A DNA stretch of 64,000 nt. Origin: Limnohabitans sp. Rim8 (lineage in GTDB: Bacteria; Pseudomonadota; Gammaproteobacteria; Burkholderiales; Burkholderiaceae_C). A model generated the notes under the pieces. The model was not told the DNA's origin. It did no database searches and worked only from the letters and a program-made list of their open reading frames with translations. Each line of letters starts with the position of its first letter. Position 1 is the stretch's first letter. Positions 62,135 through 64,000 of this stretch are shown here, piece after piece. The DNA lies in assembly GCF_945901735.1 (NCBI RefSeq), contig NZ_CAMDLM010000016.1, positions 1 to 64,000 on the forward strand, written 5' to 3'. A program made the translations under genes and the position numbers.

Positions 62135-63109
62135 ATGAAGCGTCGTAGTTTGGTTTCTGCAGCCGGTTTGGCTGCCACCGTGTTGGCCAGCGGATCGGTG
62201 TGGGCCCAGGCTTACCCCAGCAAAACCATTCGTCTGCAGGTGCCGTTTGCGCCTGGCGGCACCACCGACATCGTGGCCCGCGTGATTGCCGAGCCGCTGG
62301 GCAAAGCCCTGGGCCAAAGCGTGATCGTCGAGAACAAGGCCGGTGGCGGCGGTGTGGTGGGCGCGACCGAAACCGTGCGCGCTGCACCCGATGGCTACAA
62401 CCTGGGCATGGCCACGGTGTCGACCACGGCGGCCAATCCGGCCATCAACCCCAAGATCCCGTACAACGTGCTGACCGACTTCACCCCCATCATCAACATT
62501 GCGGCCACGCCCAATGTGATCGCGGTGCACCCCAGCTTTCCGGCCAAGGATTACGCGGGTTTTGTGGCCGAGTTGAAGAAGAACCCCGGTAAATACTCCT
62601 ATGCCTCCTCGGGCACAGGCGGCATCGGCCACCTGCAGACCGAGCTGTGGAAGAGCCTGGCGGGCGTGTTCATCACCCACATTCCTTACCGTGGTGCAGG
62701 CCCGGCCTTGAACGACACCGTGGCTGGCCAGGTGCCGATCATTTTTGACAACCTGCCCTCGGCGCTGCCCTTCATCCAGTCGGGCCGTTTGGTGCCCATC
62801 GTGGTGGCCGCGCCCCAGCGCTTATCGCAACTGCCCAATGTGCCCACCTTCAAGGATGTGGGTCTGGAGCCCGTCAACCGCATGGCTTACTACGGCATCC
62901 TGGGCCCCAAGAACCTGCCCAAAGAGGTGGTCGACAAGATCAGCGCGGGCGTGAAAAAAGCCCTGCAAGAGCCGGGCGTGACCAAGCGCATCAACGACAC
63001 CGGCTCTTTGGTGGTGGCCAACACGCCTGAAGAGTTCACGGCCCAGATCAAGGCCGAGTTCGAGGTCTACAAAAAGGTGGTGGACCAGCAAAAACTCAAG
63101 CTGGACTGA
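62135..63109 (+). CDS. Bug/TctC family extracytoplasmic solute-binding protein
   Basis: 324 residues; AAGGAGTTTTATCA gives a strong ribosome-binding site for the ATG at 62135. Signal peptide to SVWAQA; YPSKTIRLQVPFAPGGTTD and ENKAGGGGVVGATETVRAAP are the family hallmarks. Third such gene in the window, again without TctAB genes. The upstream 150 bp holds its promoter; no operator recognised. xerD starts 9 bp after its stop. Confidence 0.94.
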   Translation: MKRRSLVSAAGLAATVLASGSVWAQAYPSKTIRLQVPFAPGGTTDIVARVIAEPLGKALGQSVIVENKAGGGGVVGATETVRAAPDGYNLGMATVSTTAANPAINPKIPYNVLTDFTPIINIAATPNVIAVHPSFPAKDYAGFVAELKKNPGKYSYASSGTGGIGHLQTELWKSLAGVFITHIPYRGAGPALNDTVAGQVPIIFDNLPSALPFIQSGRLVPIVVAAPQRLSQLPNVPTFKDVGLEPVNRMAYYGILGPKNLPKEVVDKISAGVKKALQEPGVTKRINDTGSLVVANTPEEFTAQIKAEFEVYKKVVDQQKLKLD

Positions 63110-63118
63110 TTTCAGTCC

Positions 63119-64000
63119 ATGCACGAGGCCAGCCAGAGCGCCATCGACCGATTTGCCGAGGCCCTCTGGCTGGAGGACGGACTGTCCGACAACACCTTGT
63201 CGGCTTACCGTCGCGATTTGTCTCTCTTCGCCAGCTGGCTGTTTGTAACGCACAGGCTGGCGCTGGAGGCGACCCAAGAACACCACCTGCAGGCTTACTT
63301 TGCCGAGCGCCATGGCCAGACCAAGGCGACATCGGCCAACCGCAGGCTCACCGTGTTCAAGCGGTTTTTCCGTTGGGCGCTGCGCGAACGCTTTGTTCAA
63401 TCCGATCCCACCTTGCGCATGCTGGCCGCCAAACAGGCGCTGCGCGTGCCCAAAACGCTGGGCGAGGCGCAGGTCGATGCGTTGTTGTCTGCGCCCGACA
63501 TCACCACCCCGCTGGGCCTGCGTGACCGCGCCATGCTGGAGCTGATGTACGCCAGTGGCTTGCGTGTCAGCGAGTTGGTGAGCCTCAAAACCCTGCATGT
63601 CTCGCTCAATGAAGGCGTGCTGCGCATCATGGGCAAGGGCAGCAAAGAACGCCTGGTGCCCTTTGGCGAAGAGGCGCGTGAGTGGTTGCAGCGCTACATG
63701 GGCCAGGCCAGACCGGCCATGTTGGGCCAGCGACAAACCCAAGACCTGTTCGTCACCACCAGTGGCACCACACCGGGCACAGCCATGTCACGCGTCATGT
63801 TCTGGAGTTTGGTCAAGCGCTACGCGATCGATGCGGGCATCACCGCGCCGCTGTCACCCCACACGCTGCGCCACGCCTTTGCCACGCACTTGCTCAACCA
63901 CGGGGCCGACTTGCGCGCCGTACAAATGTTGCTGGGCCACGCCGACATCTCCACCACCACCATCTACACCCATGTGGCGCGTGAGCGGCTCAAGACGCTG
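63119..64000 (+). CDS. xerD: site-specific tyrosine recombinase XerD (3' end outside window)
   Basis: 294 codons to the window end, nearly complete. N-terminal core-binding domain (LSAYRRDLSLFASWL, RRLTVFKRFFRWAL) and catalytic residues: Arg in MYASGLRVSELVSL, Lys in IMGKGSKERLVPFG, SPHTLRHAFATHLLNHGA (HxxR), and GHADISTTTIYTHVARERLK with the nucleophile Tyr. With XerC it resolves chromosome dimers at dif. Chromosomal housekeeping member of the same superfamily as the island integrase at the left edge. The start ATG at 63119 gives the usual N-terminus. Confidence 0.94.
   Translation, partial: MHEASQSAIDRFAEALWLEDGLSDNTLSAYRRDLSLFASWLFVTHRLALEATQEHHLQAYFAERHGQTKATSANRRLTVFKRFFRWALRERFVQSDPTLRMLAAKQALRVPKTLGEAQVDALLSAPDITTPLGLRDRAMLELMYASGLRVSELVSLKTLHVSLNEGVLRIMGKGSKERLVPFGEEAREWLQRYMGQARPAMLGQRQTQDLFVTTSGTTPGTAMSRVMFWSLVKRYAIDAGITAPLSPHTLRHAFATHLLNHGADLRAVQMLLGHADISTTTIYTHVARERLKTL

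Overview
The window looks like a chromosomal segment of a Burkholderiales betaproteobacterium, most likely a freshwater Comamonadaceae relative (Limnohabitans or Rhodoferax type). This rests on the high GC content, three stand-alone Bug/TctC-type binding proteins, the TauE-cysI-DUF934-cysHDN sulfur operon, a recCBD operon in the order C-B-D, and the general gene repertoire. Genus level is inference; no 16S gene is present.

Left edge (1-1.5 kb): an AT-richer tyrosine integrase, cut by the window start, reads away from the 3' end of tRNA-Asn. This is the usual geometry of an integrated island whose body lies to the left of the window. 1.6-12.4 kb: everything is on the minus strand. In transcription order: TauE-like exporter, sulfite reductase hemoprotein, DUF934 protein, APS reductase, ATP sulfurylase small and GTPase subunits, then a 7Fe ferredoxin and a thioredoxin-reductase-like ferredoxin-NADP reductase, then a TonB-dependent receptor preceded by a clear TPP riboswitch. 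12.5-18.9 kb: a DMT transporter remnant, a SPOR-domain protein, an FMN glutamate-synthase-like enzyme, a stand-alone MnmC2-type oxidoreductase, YggX, a plant-type ferredoxin-NADP reductase and DsbB.

18.9-29.1 kb: a divergent Lrp regulator/racemase pair, a class II amidotransferase, then a surface-glycan cluster: a fused GT4-priming sugar transferase, two more glycosyltransferases and a Wzx-like flippase with 4-base overlaps, followed by an AEC transporter and a Stealth-family sugar-phosphate transferase. 29.1-32.3 kb: a DUF2805 protein with a cobalamin-binding-domain protein, a glycerophosphodiesterase and an acyltransferase. 32.4-43.8 kb: acyl-CoA metabolism (CaiB/BaiF CoA transferase, Bug protein, D-aminoacylase-like hydrolase, two adjacent acyl-CoA dehydrogenases, an atypical crotonase, an acyl-CoA synthetase, a flavin reductase) with an HtrA-like protein that has lost catalytic residues. 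43.9-44.6 kb: a VapBC module.

46.6-56.0 kb: recC-recB-recD. 56-64 kb: a small exported protein, a PLP aminotransferase, AmiC, TsaE, QueG, an AEC transporter, a Bug protein and XerD (cut by the window end).

A cross-cutting theme is dispersed palindromic repeats of two families. Family A (core GTCGGGCCTTCAGGTCCGAC and variants) occurs as single units, as 38-bp-period tandem arrays around cysDN, and as 100-170 bp composite elements, mostly between convergent genes. Family B (GTAGGAGC...GCGA) lies in the cys operon and, strikingly, as in-frame inverted pairs inside recC and recD. No REP-associated transposase is visible. The observations most worth following are the TPP riboswitch on a TonB receptor, the repeats within recC and recD, the GT4-sugar transferase fusion, the HtrA-like pseudoprotease and the B12-domain/DUF2805 pair.
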